Shown one piece after another: positions 15,344 to 23,194 of a DNA stretch of 64,000 bases. The stretch spans positions 186,001 through 250,000 of the forward strand of contig NZ_JAFBED010000006.1 of NCBI RefSeq assembly GCF_016908565.1, in the 5' to 3' direction. Below the pieces are notes generated by a model, which saw only the letters and a list, made by a program, of their open reading frames with translations, made no database searches and was not told the origin of the DNA. This DNA is from Sutcliffiella tianshenii (GTDB lineage: Bacteria; Bacillota; Bacilli; Bacillales; Bacillaceae_I). Made by a program: the position numbers and the translations under genes. How positions within the stretch are numbered: position 1 is the stretch's first letter; the number at the start of each line of letters is the position of its first letter.

Positions 15344-16126
15344 ATGGATTTAAAAGGTAAGGTGGCACTGATAATCGGAGGGACGAGCGGAATCGGCCTG
15401 GAAACGGCACGCTGCTTTCTTCAACAAGGTTCAGATGTGGCAATCGTCGGAAGGGATGAAGAGAAAACCGGTCTGGCAGGAAAAAAGCTAAAGGCAGAAA
15501 CAGAGGGAGACACTGAAGTACTATCGGTCCAAGGCGATGCAACAAGTTCCGAAGATGTGGAACGAATCTTTGAAGAAACCTTGGATAGATTTGGTAGACT
15601 CGATATCCTGGTCCATGTTGCTGGCATCAGTGGCAGGAAGTGGGGAGACGGACCTTTGGATGAATGCACGGAGGAGGGATGGGATGTTGTAATGGAATCC
15701 AACTCGAAGAGCGTCTATCTGACAAATAAACATGCCCTCTCCATCATGAAAAAACAGAAAAAAGGGTCGATCGTCAATGTGTCCTCTGTTTTGGGCCTTA
15801 TCGGTACACAGGATCATTTTTGTACCCACGCCTATGCAGCAAGCAGAGGAGCTGTCATATCGATGACCCGCTCGGCGGCTGTCTACTATGCGAAGGACAA
15901 TATAAGATTGAATGTGGTCTGTCCCGGGTTGTTGGATACCCCCATGTCACAGCGGGCAATCAATGATTCCGTCATTCGGGAGGCGCTCACTTTCTATCAG
16001 CCGCTATCACCGCATGTCGGATATCCGGATGATGTAGCCAAGGCAATCGCATTCCTTGCGTCCGATGAAGCAAAATTCATTACAGGCATCGCACTGCCGA
16101 TAGATGGCGGGTGGAGCGCACAATAG
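15344..16126 (+). CDS. SDR family oxidoreductase with an unusual YxxxR site
   Basis: This 260-residue classical short-chain dehydrogenase has the cofactor motif IGGTSGIGLETARC (residues 11-24), NVSS around 145-148 with the catalytic Ser, and CPGLLDTPM after the active site. The active-site Tyr164 is followed by A-A-S-Arg168, so the nearly invariant catalytic Lys of YxxxK is Arg (codon AGA). This may lower or alter activity, or reflect a specialised substrate. It starts directly after the hydrolase stop, with AGAGGGG inside that gene as ribosome-binding site, so the two are coupled. It probably oxidises or reduces an intermediate of the same pathway. Confidence 0.88.
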   Translation: MDLKGKVALIIGGTSGIGLETARCFLQQGSDVAIVGRDEEKTGLAGKKLKAETEGDTEVLSVQGDATSSEDVERIFEETLDRFGRLDILVHVAGISGRKWGDGPLDECTEEGWDVVMESNSKSVYLTNKHALSIMKKQKKGSIVNVSSVLGLIGTQDHFCTHAYAASRGAVISMTRSAAVYYAKDNIRLNVVCPGLLDTPMSQRAINDSVIREALTFYQPLSPHVGYPDDVAKAIAFLASDEAKFITGIALPIDGGWSAQ

Positions 16127-16160
16127 CAAGCAAAATGACATGTGAAGGAAGGGATACCAG

Positions 16161-16943
16161 ATGACAAAAGAAGCAACGATGGGATTGGTAACGGACTACA
16201 TTACCGGTGTGAAAAATATCGTGACACAAATAGAAGATACACAGATGGAAAATATCATGAAGGCAGTCGAGATATGTACAAATAGTATTTTGAACGAAAA
16301 TGTTGTTCATTTATTCGGTAGCGGGCATTCCAGGATGGCAGTGGAAGAGATCTATCCCCGCTATGGTAGTTTCCCTGGTTTTCATCCGATGGTAGAGCTG
16401 TCTCTGACCAATCACCATAATGTGGTTGGCAGCAATGGACAAAGACAGGCGATCTTTTTGGAAAATGTCGAGGGCTTCGGAAATGTCATTCTATCGAACT
16501 ATCATTTCGGAGGTCACGACAGTATGATACTCTTCAGCAACAGCGGAACAGGCAAGGTGGTTGTCGACATTGCACTTGGAATGAAAGAAAGGGGGATTCC
16601 CCTCATTGCGGTAACGTCACTGGCCCATAGTAAAATGGCCACCTCCAAGCATAGTTCAGGGAAGAAGCTATATGAGCTTGCCGATGTGGTGATTGATAAT
16701 TGTACGATACCAGGAGATGCAATGGTGAAGATAGACCAGCTTGAAACGCCTGTTGGTCCGGGATCTACGATCGGAAACACGGTCATTGTAAATCTGATCA
16801 AATGTCACGTGGCAAAGAAATTGGTCGAGAATGGGAAAACACCGAAGGTCATCACCAGTTCCGTTTTTGTAGGCGAAGAAGAGTCCAAAAAGCTTTTTGA
16901 AGAATCGTACGAAGAGTATTGGGCAAGTACACGCTATCTATAG
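16161..16943 (+). CDS. SIS domain protein (sugar isomerase-like)
   Basis: This 260-residue protein has a helical N-terminus followed by a sugar-isomerase (SIS) domain: VVHLFGSGHSRMAVEEI near residues 48-64, MILFSNSGTGKVVVDIALGMKERGIPLIAVTS near 115-147, and SKHSSGKKLYELADVVID near 158-175. SIS domains bind phosphosugars and act as isomerases, deaminases or regulators. The sequence matches the small group of stand-alone SIS proteins found beside ROK kinases and carbohydrate transporters. Ribosome-binding site AAGGAAGGG. The next gene is an ROK kinase, so this protein probably handles the phosphorylated product. Confidence 0.85.
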   Translation: MTKEATMGLVTDYITGVKNIVTQIEDTQMENIMKAVEICTNSILNENVVHLFGSGHSRMAVEEIYPRYGSFPGFHPMVELSLTNHHNVVGSNGQRQAIFLENVEGFGNVILSNYHFGGHDSMILFSNSGTGKVVVDIALGMKERGIPLIAVTSLAHSKMATSKHSSGKKLYELADVVIDNCTIPGDAMVKIDQLETPVGPGSTIGNTVIVNLIKCHVAKKLVENGKTPKVITSSVFVGEEESKKLFEESYEEYWASTRYL

Positions 16944-16960
16944 AAGAAAGGAATGCAGCC

Positions 16961-17941
16961 ATGACTTACTATATAGGCGTTGATCTTGGTGGTACGAACA
17001 TCAAAGCAATGGCAATCGATAATTCCGGAGAGATCTTGCATGAGATGCTGGTGAAAACGGAAGCGGATCGTGGGAGTGAGCATGTCATTTCCAAAATGAA
17101 AAGAATGATCGAACAGTTTCAAGAGATGCTTGCTTTTCCGATAAAAGCAGTTGGGGTAACGGTTCCGGGAGTTCTAGGGGAATATAATAGCGTGGTAGAA
17201 TTGATGCCGAATTTTCCAGACAATCAATGGCGGGGTATACCCTTAAAAGCGAAACTTGAAGCATGCACCGGCTTGCCCATTTTTCTCTTAAACGATGCCA
17301 GAGCGGCAACGTATGGTGAAAAGATGTTTGGGGCAACACAGGAATTCCGTGATTTCATCTACATCGCTATCGGGACTGGAGTTGGTGGGGGAATTGTCTC
17401 TAATGGAGAGCTGCTTTTAGGTAGCCGTGGAGTTGCAGGTGAATTCGGCCATCAGGTAGTGGAGCCTGGAGGACTGCGTTGCGGCTGCGGGAACAGGGGA
17501 TGTCTCGAGACTGTTGCGAGCGGCCCGGCGATAGCTACTTCCGCAATCAGATGCATCGCACAAGGACTACCAACGAAAATGAGAGACCTCGTAAAGAATG
17601 ACTTGAACAAGGTTACAACGGAAGTGGTGACAAAAGCGGCTTTAGAGGGGGATATTGCAGCCCTCGACATACTGGAAAAAGCTGCAAACGGCCTTGCAAC
17701 CGCAATCCGAAACTCGATTGCCCTCCTGAATCCTGAAGCGATTTGTTTTGGAGGGGGCGTATCCGAGTCAGGCCTCCTGCTTGATCTAGTAAAGAATAAG
17801 CTGTCAGAGGAGAACATCCTATTTCCTGAAGCATTGGGCAGTGTAAAAATAGTGAAGTCAAAATTTGATTATTTCGCCGGGGCAATAGGTGTTGCTGCCT
17901 GGGCAAGGACAAATTTTTCTTCCAAGCACCTTATTCATTAA
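16961..17941 (+). CDS. ROK family sugar kinase
   Basis: This protein of about 326 residues starts MTYYIGVDLGGTNIKAMA, the ATP phosphate-1 motif of the ROK family. The zinc-binding signature CGCGNRGCLET lies near residue 180, preceded by GEFGHQVV, which includes the conserved His. ROK kinases phosphorylate hexoses, N-acetylated amino sugars or related compounds. With no winged helix at the N-terminus it is a kinase rather than an ROK repressor. ATG 16961 follows GAAAGGA at eight bases; the longer frame from TTG 16919 would overlap the SIS gene. It probably phosphorylates the imported or modified sugar. Confidence 0.88.
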   Translation: MTYYIGVDLGGTNIKAMAIDNSGEILHEMLVKTEADRGSEHVISKMKRMIEQFQEMLAFPIKAVGVTVPGVLGEYNSVVELMPNFPDNQWRGIPLKAKLEACTGLPIFLLNDARAATYGEKMFGATQEFRDFIYIAIGTGVGGGIVSNGELLLGSRGVAGEFGHQVVEPGGLRCGCGNRGCLETVASGPAIATSAIRCIAQGLPTKMRDLVKNDLNKVTTEVVTKAALEGDIAALDILEKAANGLATAIRNSIALLNPEAICFGGGVSESGLLLDLVKNKLSEENILFPEALGSVKIVKSKFDYFAGAIGVAAWARTNFSSKHLIH

Positions 17942-17975
17942 AAGATGATGACATATCCCGTAAAGAGGTGACAGG

Positions 17976-19280
17976 ATGGACATTGGTACAATACATGTGG
18001 ATGTGCTGGTAGCAGGAGGCGGTGCGGCAGGGACCGTCGCTGCCATTGCTGCCGCGCGTCAAGGCTTGAAGGTCCTATTGATTGAATCCCAAGGGTGCCT
18101 TGGTGGTTCACGCACAGCAACCGGGGTGGACACTTTCTACGGATTCTACACTCCTGGAAATGATGTCAGAAGAATCGTCGGTGGGATACCCTGGGAAATC
18201 GTTCAGAAACTTGTAGAAGAACAAGCGTGTTTTGAAAGACCGAACACTTATGGAGCCGGTACAGGTATTACGTATGATGTGGAAAAATTGAAGATTGTCT
18301 ATGAAACGATGGCCGTGGAAGCAGGAGTGACCCTGCTATATCACTCCTATGCTTGTGAGGTACATAGTGAAAAAAACCAGGTCACACATGTCATGGTGGC
18401 GAATAAAAGTGGAATGACAAAGGTCCAGGCGAAAGTATTCATTGATACGACAGGAGATGGAGACCTAGCCTTTCGGGGAGGTGCCCCTTTTGAAAAATCG
18501 TCATTAAACGAGATGCAGTCGCTTTCCACCATCTTTTTCCTAGGAAATGTTCATACAGAAGAGGCAAAACAAGTATCCCATAAGGAACTTGTCCGATTGA
18601 TGAAAAAAGGGAACAGGCTTGGAGACTACAAGCTACCAAGAGAGGATGGTTCCTGGCACATCACCCCTCACCCTGGCGTGGTGCAGTGCAATATGGTTAG
18701 GGTTCCCGGGGTCGATGGAACAGATCCTTTTGCCGTGACATTGGCTGAAATCGAAGGCAGGAGGCAGGTTCAAGAGTACTCGCGCTTCCTGAAGGAAAAT
18801 ATCCGAGGTTTTGAACAGTGCTCATTGCTTTCTACGAGTCAGTATATCGGAGTCCGGGAGACCAGGAGAATCATAGGGGATTATATTTTGACAGAGGAGG
18901 ATGTGGTAGAGGGAAGGAAATTTGAAGATGTGATTGCCTGCTGCGGTGCACCGGTAGAAGATCACCAGCCAGGAAATGGGACGCGCTGGGCTTATGTGAA
19001 AGGGGATGGAATCTATCATATTCCTTACAGGGCTCTTGTTCCCAAGCTATTGGACAATCTGCTCGTTGCCGGCCGTTGTCTTTCCGCCACTCATGGCGCC
19101 CATGCATCAGCCCGTAATTCTGCACAATGCATGGCTATGGGGCATGCAGCAGGTATTGCAGCGGCAATCAGTATCGCAGAAAACAAGGCTTTCCATTCCA
19201 TTGATGTGGATAGCTTGAAGAAAAGATTGATAGAAGAGAAGGCAATCCTGAACGAAGCTGTTGAGACTTCGGTTCAATAA
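17976..19280 (+). CDS. FAD-dependent oxidoreductase (PF12831 type)
   Basis: This 434-residue flavoprotein has an N-terminal FAD-binding Rossmann motif, VLVAGGGAAGTVAAIAAARQG (about residues 10-30), followed by GGSRTATGVDTFYGF. FIDTTGDGDLAFRGGAP supplies the family's GD motif near residue 160, and DNLLVAGRCLSATHGAHASAR the C-terminal FAD signature near 355-375. PF12831 proteins occur in many polysaccharide and sugar-acid loci, but their reactions are mostly unknown. Ribosome-binding site AAAGAGGTGA. Its presence gives the locus two redox chemistries, flavin and Fe/2-oxoglutarate, beyond the NAD(P) enzymes. Confidence 0.85.
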   Translation: MDIGTIHVDVLVAGGGAAGTVAAIAAARQGLKVLLIESQGCLGGSRTATGVDTFYGFYTPGNDVRRIVGGIPWEIVQKLVEEQACFERPNTYGAGTGITYDVEKLKIVYETMAVEAGVTLLYHSYACEVHSEKNQVTHVMVANKSGMTKVQAKVFIDTTGDGDLAFRGGAPFEKSSLNEMQSLSTIFFLGNVHTEEAKQVSHKELVRLMKKGNRLGDYKLPREDGSWHITPHPGVVQCNMVRVPGVDGTDPFAVTLAEIEGRRQVQEYSRFLKENIRGFEQCSLLSTSQYIGVRETRRIIGDYILTEEDVVEGRKFEDVIACCGAPVEDHQPGNGTRWAYVKGDGIYHIPYRALVPKLLDNLLVAGRCLSATHGAHASARNSAQCMAMGHAAGIAAAISIAENKAFHSIDVDSLKKRLIEEKAILNEAVETSVQ

Positions 19281-19315
19281 AATCCAATAAGTCTATTAGA
19301 AGGGGAGTATCGTTT

Positions 19316-20158
19316 ATGAAACTTGGTTGTATCAATTCTGCATGGTTTGGAAGTAAGGTGGAGTATTTCGAAGGAATCAAGAGAATAAAGGATATCGGGT
19401 TCGATACAATCGATATCTTTCCTGTAATGGATTTCAAATCCTATGATATCAAGAAAATAAAAAAAATCTGTGATGAAAATGGCTTGCCGATCATTTCGAT
19501 GACCAGCGCCTATCCGGAACTGATTTCCCTGGAAGCACATGTTAGACGGTTTGCCATCGACTGCTATAAGAAAATCCTCGATATGGGTGTATTCCTTGAT
19601 GCGAAAAATCTGTTGGTATGCTTTGGTGAATACATTTGGGAGAAAAATGTCATCGCCCCTGAAGTGCAATGGCAGTATGCAGTAGAGGCGATACAGGAAC
19701 TAAGCGATTACGCAGAGAAATGTGGCATGGAAATTGTGGTGGAACTAGAGCCTTTCAAGTACTCACTGGTGAATGACATTGATACGATGGAAAGATTTTT
19801 GGATGATGTAAATCGGAAAAATTGCCTCGCAAATGTGGACTTGGGACATATGCATGTTCAGGATATCGATGCAAAAGAAATCAAAAGGCTTAAAGGCAGA
19901 ATCGGTCATGTACACATTTCCGACAATGATGGGACCGTCCATAATGATTGGCCGACAGGAAAAGGAAATGCCGATCTGGCAGGCTACCTGAAAGTGCTTG
20001 ATGAGGTAGGTTATGATGGAGTCGTTTCCTGTGAGCTTGAGTTTGCCCCTAATCCGGATGGAATCGTCGAATGGGTCACAGAAGCTTATGAAGAGACTGC
20101 AAAACTGATGGAAAAGCTGAATTTACGCGAGGTTTCAAGGGATTCTGTAACATCTTAA
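19316..20158 (+). CDS. Sugar phosphate isomerase/epimerase (TIM barrel) 2
   Basis: This 280-residue xylose-isomerase-like TIM barrel begins MKLGCINSAWFG. Metal-binding strands are visible as IVVELEPFKYSLVN near residue 140, LANVDLGHMHVQDID near 175, RIGHVHISDNDGTVHNDWPTGKGNAD near 195-220, and GVVSCELEFAPNPDG near 240. The HVHISDNDG and GxGxxD pattern resembles hydroxypyruvate isomerase/inosose isomerase relatives. It is clearly different from the member at 8614 and has an internal GKGNAD loop. Ribosome-binding site AAGGGGAG. It probably acts on a keto intermediate of this pathway. Confidence 0.85.
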   Translation: MKLGCINSAWFGSKVEYFEGIKRIKDIGFDTIDIFPVMDFKSYDIKKIKKICDENGLPIISMTSAYPELISLEAHVRRFAIDCYKKILDMGVFLDAKNLLVCFGEYIWEKNVIAPEVQWQYAVEAIQELSDYAEKCGMEIVVELEPFKYSLVNDIDTMERFLDDVNRKNCLANVDLGHMHVQDIDAKEIKRLKGRIGHVHISDNDGTVHNDWPTGKGNADLAGYLKVLDEVGYDGVVSCELEFAPNPDGIVEWVTEAYEETAKLMEKLNLREVSRDSVTS

Positions 20159-20225
20159 AAAGCACACAATAGGAACGAGGGGATGCTTTCATGCAGCCTC
20201 TTTTTCCCTTACAAGGAGGAAACCT

Positions 20226-20861
20226 ATGATTCAGACATATGCAAATAAACTTTACGAGTGTTGTGAATGGATCATGAAATTGGCATACTTAAATCTGCTT
20301 TGGATCCTATTTACCCTTGCAGGTGTGGTTGTGCTCGGCATTTTTCCTGCAACGGTCGCGACTTTTACAGTCGCAAGAAAATGGGTCCAGGGTGAAAGTG
20401 ATATACCGATCTTCCGGACTTTCTTTCACTCCTATAAAGCGGAATTCTGGAAGTCTCAGATTCTCGGGTTTATCACACTCATTATCGGTGTGGCACTGGC
20501 ATTATACATTTACATATTCTCTTCACAGACTGCCATGTTAGCTGTCATTCTTAAATCGGTTGCATTCCTTTTATTCTTCGTTTACATATGGATACTTGTA
20601 TTTGTTTTCCCAATGTTCGTCCATTATAAATTGGATGTATATAGCTATGTGAAAAATACAGTTTTCGTTACGATCATGAATCCAGTTCCAACACTATTCT
20701 GTATTTTTGGAATGGCATTATTCGGACTGATCCTAGGTTATTTGCCCGGTCTGATTGTGGTTTTCGGCATCAGTGCACCGGTGTTCTGGATCACCCTCCA
20801 TACCCAGCGCGTTTTCAGGAAATTAGAAGAAAAGCAGCTTAGCCTGGTTGCTGGGGAGTGA
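20226..20861 (+). CDS. DUF624 (YesL-like) membrane protein
   Basis: This 211-residue protein has about five hydrophobic segments and the family pattern: an N-terminal LAYLNLLWILFTLAGVVVLGIFPATVATFTVARKW, then the LPGL-type segment GLILGYLPGLIVVFGISAPVFW. YesL-type proteins are encoded beside family-1 sugar-binding proteins and their permeases in Bacillus and Paenibacillus; their role is not established. Ribosome-binding site ACAAGGAGG. It appears to be the last gene of the catabolic locus, followed by a hairpin shared with the convergent ABC exporter operon. Confidence 0.85.
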   Translation: MIQTYANKLYECCEWIMKLAYLNLLWILFTLAGVVVLGIFPATVATFTVARKWVQGESDIPIFRTFFHSYKAEFWKSQILGFITLIIGVALALYIYIFSSQTAMLAVILKSVAFLLFFVYIWILVFVFPMFVHYKLDVYSYVKNTVFVTIMNPVPTLFCIFGMALFGLILGYLPGLIVVFGISAPVFWITLHTQRVFRKLEEKQLSLVAGE

Positions 20862-20888
20862 AGCCATAGCTTGTCCTTAAGCCAATTA

Positions 20889-20932
20889 AAAAAACCGTCC
20901 GAAAAGTAATTTTCTGGTCTTTTCGGACAGTT
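20889..20932. terminator. Terminator between the catabolic locus and the exporter operon
   Basis: GTCCGAAAAG (20897-20906) pairs perfectly with CTTTTCGGAC (20919-20928). The T-run lies on the minus-strand side (seven A residues at 20888-20894 on +), so it mainly ends the minus-strand ABC operon. Confidence 0.8.
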
Positions 20933-20940
20933 CACTTACC

Positions 20941-22062
20941 TTATCGCACTGCTACAATTGATTTTCTCTTATACAGCAGTGCCCCCGCTGTAAACGCAAC
21001 CACACCCCAAAGCACCAAAGTCCCGATTCCCAACCAAAGCGTAGAAGAGAAAAGACTTGTTTCGTACGCCATGCTTTGCCTTAATGCTTCCGCAAAATGT
21101 GTGAGCGGCAGGACGTTGGATAGCGGCTGCAGCCAGCCTGGCATCGTCTCTACCGGAAAGAATACCCCACTAAGGAACATCATGAGGAAGTTGACGATAT
21201 TGGCCATTCCCATGTATGCTTCGGTTGTTTTGCTGAAAGACGAGAAGAAATAACCAAGTGCATTAAAGGTAAGTGCACCGATCAGAAATACGACGAGCAG
21301 GCTAAGGAAGTTGATATAAAGATTGGCGCCAAAGACGAACACGCCAATCAAAGACAGCAGGATGATCTGCACTATGCTGAACAAGAGTCGCATCGTCATG
21401 TCGCTCAGTCCGAATATTCCCATGTTGGCAGGGGTCATGCGGAGACGTTTGAGCAGACCCTTTCGACGCATTTCAACCAGGTCAATCATGCCGAACATGC
21501 CTCCCTGGGCTATCGCGAGTGCAATCATCCCCGTCAGCAGGAAATCGGTATAGCTTAGCTCTGTACTGCCGGAAGAGATTGATTCAAATTTCATTTCGTA
21601 GGTTGGTGTTGCCCCTGCTACAAAGAGGTTTGCCTGTTGGATGAATTTATCTAGTATCCCAGAAAGCGCCTGTGCGGTCACTCCCTGTTCATTTTCTTTA
21701 TTTACAATCAGCGTGATGGAGGTTGCGTCAGCGGATTCCGGCAGGATGATTGCCGCATCGACCTCTTTCTCTTTTACCCAATCCTCAGCCTGTGCCCTCG
21801 ATACCGTTTCATCGGATTTAATATCCAGTATCTCAATCTGCTTGATCTGGTTCAACACCATATCTGAGGTCGGGTTCGGCTGTTCGTTCACGATGGCAAT
21901 CTCGGAACTGAATTCATCGTCCGAATCTCCGGTGAAGATGACCATGAACACGACCATCAGGATGACAGGAAAGAAGATTCCCCAGAACCAGGCCTGTTTT
22001 TCGCGTATGGTAAGTTTGAGATGGGTGGAGAACATTTTCTTGAACTGATTGAAACTACCCAT
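20941..22062 (-). CDS. ABC-2 type exporter permease
   Basis: This 373-residue membrane protein has the layout of ABC-2/YhaP-type permeases. One N-terminal transmembrane segment (FWGIFFPVILMVVFMVIF) is followed by a large extracytoplasmic region (about residues 45-170). Five more segments form the C-terminal half, including FLMMFLSGVFFPVETMPGWLQPLSNVLPLTHF, a family marker. It starts one base after the ATPase gene stops and has ribosome-binding site GGAGGG. With that ATPase it would export an unknown compound such as a drug, peptide or lipid. Confidence 0.88.
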   Translation of the reverse strand: MGSFNQFKKMFSTHLKLTIREKQAWFWGIFFPVILMVVFMVIFTGDSDDEFSSEIAIVNEQPNPTSDMVLNQIKQIEILDIKSDETVSRAQAEDWVKEKEVDAAIILPESADATSITLIVNKENEQGVTAQALSGILDKFIQQANLFVAGATPTYEMKFESISSGSTELSYTDFLLTGMIALAIAQGGMFGMIDLVEMRRKGLLKRLRMTPANMGIFGLSDMTMRLLFSIVQIILLSLIGVFVFGANLYINFLSLLVVFLIGALTFNALGYFFSSFSKTTEAYMGMANIVNFLMMFLSGVFFPVETMPGWLQPLSNVLPLTHFAEALRQSMAYETSLFSSTLWLGIGTLVLWGVVAFTAGALLYKRKSIVAVR

Positions 22063-22063
22063 G

Positions 22064-22996
22064 CTAATCCCTCCATTCCTTGCCGGTAAAGGAGATGAAG
22101 ACGTCCTCCAGGCTCATTTCCCGGATCGAAACCTGCTCGATCTGATACTCTTTTTCTTTTGTAAATTTAAAAATGTCGTAAAGGGTTTCCTCAGGTTTGG
22201 CCGTCCACAGAATCAGGGACGTCGCTTCCCGTTCCGTCCTGGAAACGGAAGCAAGAGTATTTGCAAAAAACTCGCCATCCTTTGCCGCTTCTTCTCCATC
22301 AAGAAACGATAACCGAACCTCTCTTTCCTCGGTAAGCTTTTCTATGAGGGCACTAGGGGTGTCCAGCGTGACGATCCTCCCCTGGTCAACGATGCATACC
22401 CTGTCACTCAGCTTTTCCGCTTCTTCCATATAATGCGTCGTTAAAATGATGGTTTTCCCAAGTGACTTCAATTGGAGAATGATGTCCCAAATATTTCTGC
22501 GGGCCTGGGGATCTAAGCCGGTCGTAGGTTCATCCAGAAAAACGATTTCAGGGTCGCTGATCATGGCGAGTCCGATTGCCAGGCGCTGGCGCTGTCCACC
22601 CGAGAGATTCTTTACCCGGTTTTGCCTGTGCTCCGTCAAATTGATTAACTCAAGGATATCTTCCGTCTGCCGGGCCCTGCCGTAAAAGGTGGCAAAAAGA
22701 TCAAGGTTCTCTTCTGGAGTCAGTAGGTCGAACATTGCACTGGACTGAGGTTGTACGCCGATCTTCCTTTTTATGTCGTTTGCATTTTTATTCCAATTAA
22801 GATCCCCAAAATGGATATGACCATAGTCTGGCGTCACTAGCCCTTCGATCATTTCCAATGTGGTCGTCTTTCCTGCTCCATTCGGCCCGATGATGGTAAA
22901 CACTTCTCCTGCCTTGACCGAAAAGCTGATATCCTGAACTGCATGGATGTTCCCAAATGATTTTTTAAGCTCTTTTACTTCCAATACGGTGGTCAT
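22064..22996 (-). CDS. ABC exporter ATP-binding protein
   Basis: This 310-residue ATPase has a complete nucleotide-binding domain: Walker A GPNGAGKTT near residue 40, the Q-loop in VQPQSSAMFDLLTPEEN, signature LSGGQRQRLAIGLAMI near 133, Walker B IVFLDEPTTGLDPQARR, and the switch His in TTHYMEEAEKL. The C-terminal extension of about 80 residues is typical of the drug/antibiotic (CcmA/DrrA-like) exporter group. Ribosome-binding site GCGAGGAGA. It is the first gene of a two-gene operon with the permease. Confidence 0.92.
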   Translation of the reverse strand: MTTVLEVKELKKSFGNIHAVQDISFSVKAGEVFTIIGPNGAGKTTTLEMIEGLVTPDYGHIHFGDLNWNKNANDIKRKIGVQPQSSAMFDLLTPEENLDLFATFYGRARQTEDILELINLTEHRQNRVKNLSGGQRQRLAIGLAMISDPEIVFLDEPTTGLDPQARRNIWDIILQLKSLGKTIILTTHYMEEAEKLSDRVCIVDQGRIVTLDTPSALIEKLTEEREVRLSFLDGEEAAKDGEFFANTLASVSRTEREATSLILWTAKPEETLYDIFKFTKEKEYQIEQVSIREMSLEDVFISFTGKEWRD

Positions 22997-23194
22997 GTAT
23001 TCTCCTCGCTTTCCAAAACGTTCCCCATAAGTGGTCCGGAATAGGACTTAACATTCTTTATTATATTTTCGGATTTTTTCTATATGGCTAAAAAGTGAAA
23101 TTTTACAGAAGTGCATGAGGTAAAGGAAAAAGAGGGATATGTCGTTGGATGTCGAAATGCTAAAAAAGAATAATTTGTAAGTGGGGGATGCAGG

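Noticed and set aside
20160-20215. Terminator between isomerase 2 and the DUF624 gene
   Set aside because: Only short, interrupted pairing (GAGG/CCTC plus TGC/GCA); not convincing although T residues follow.
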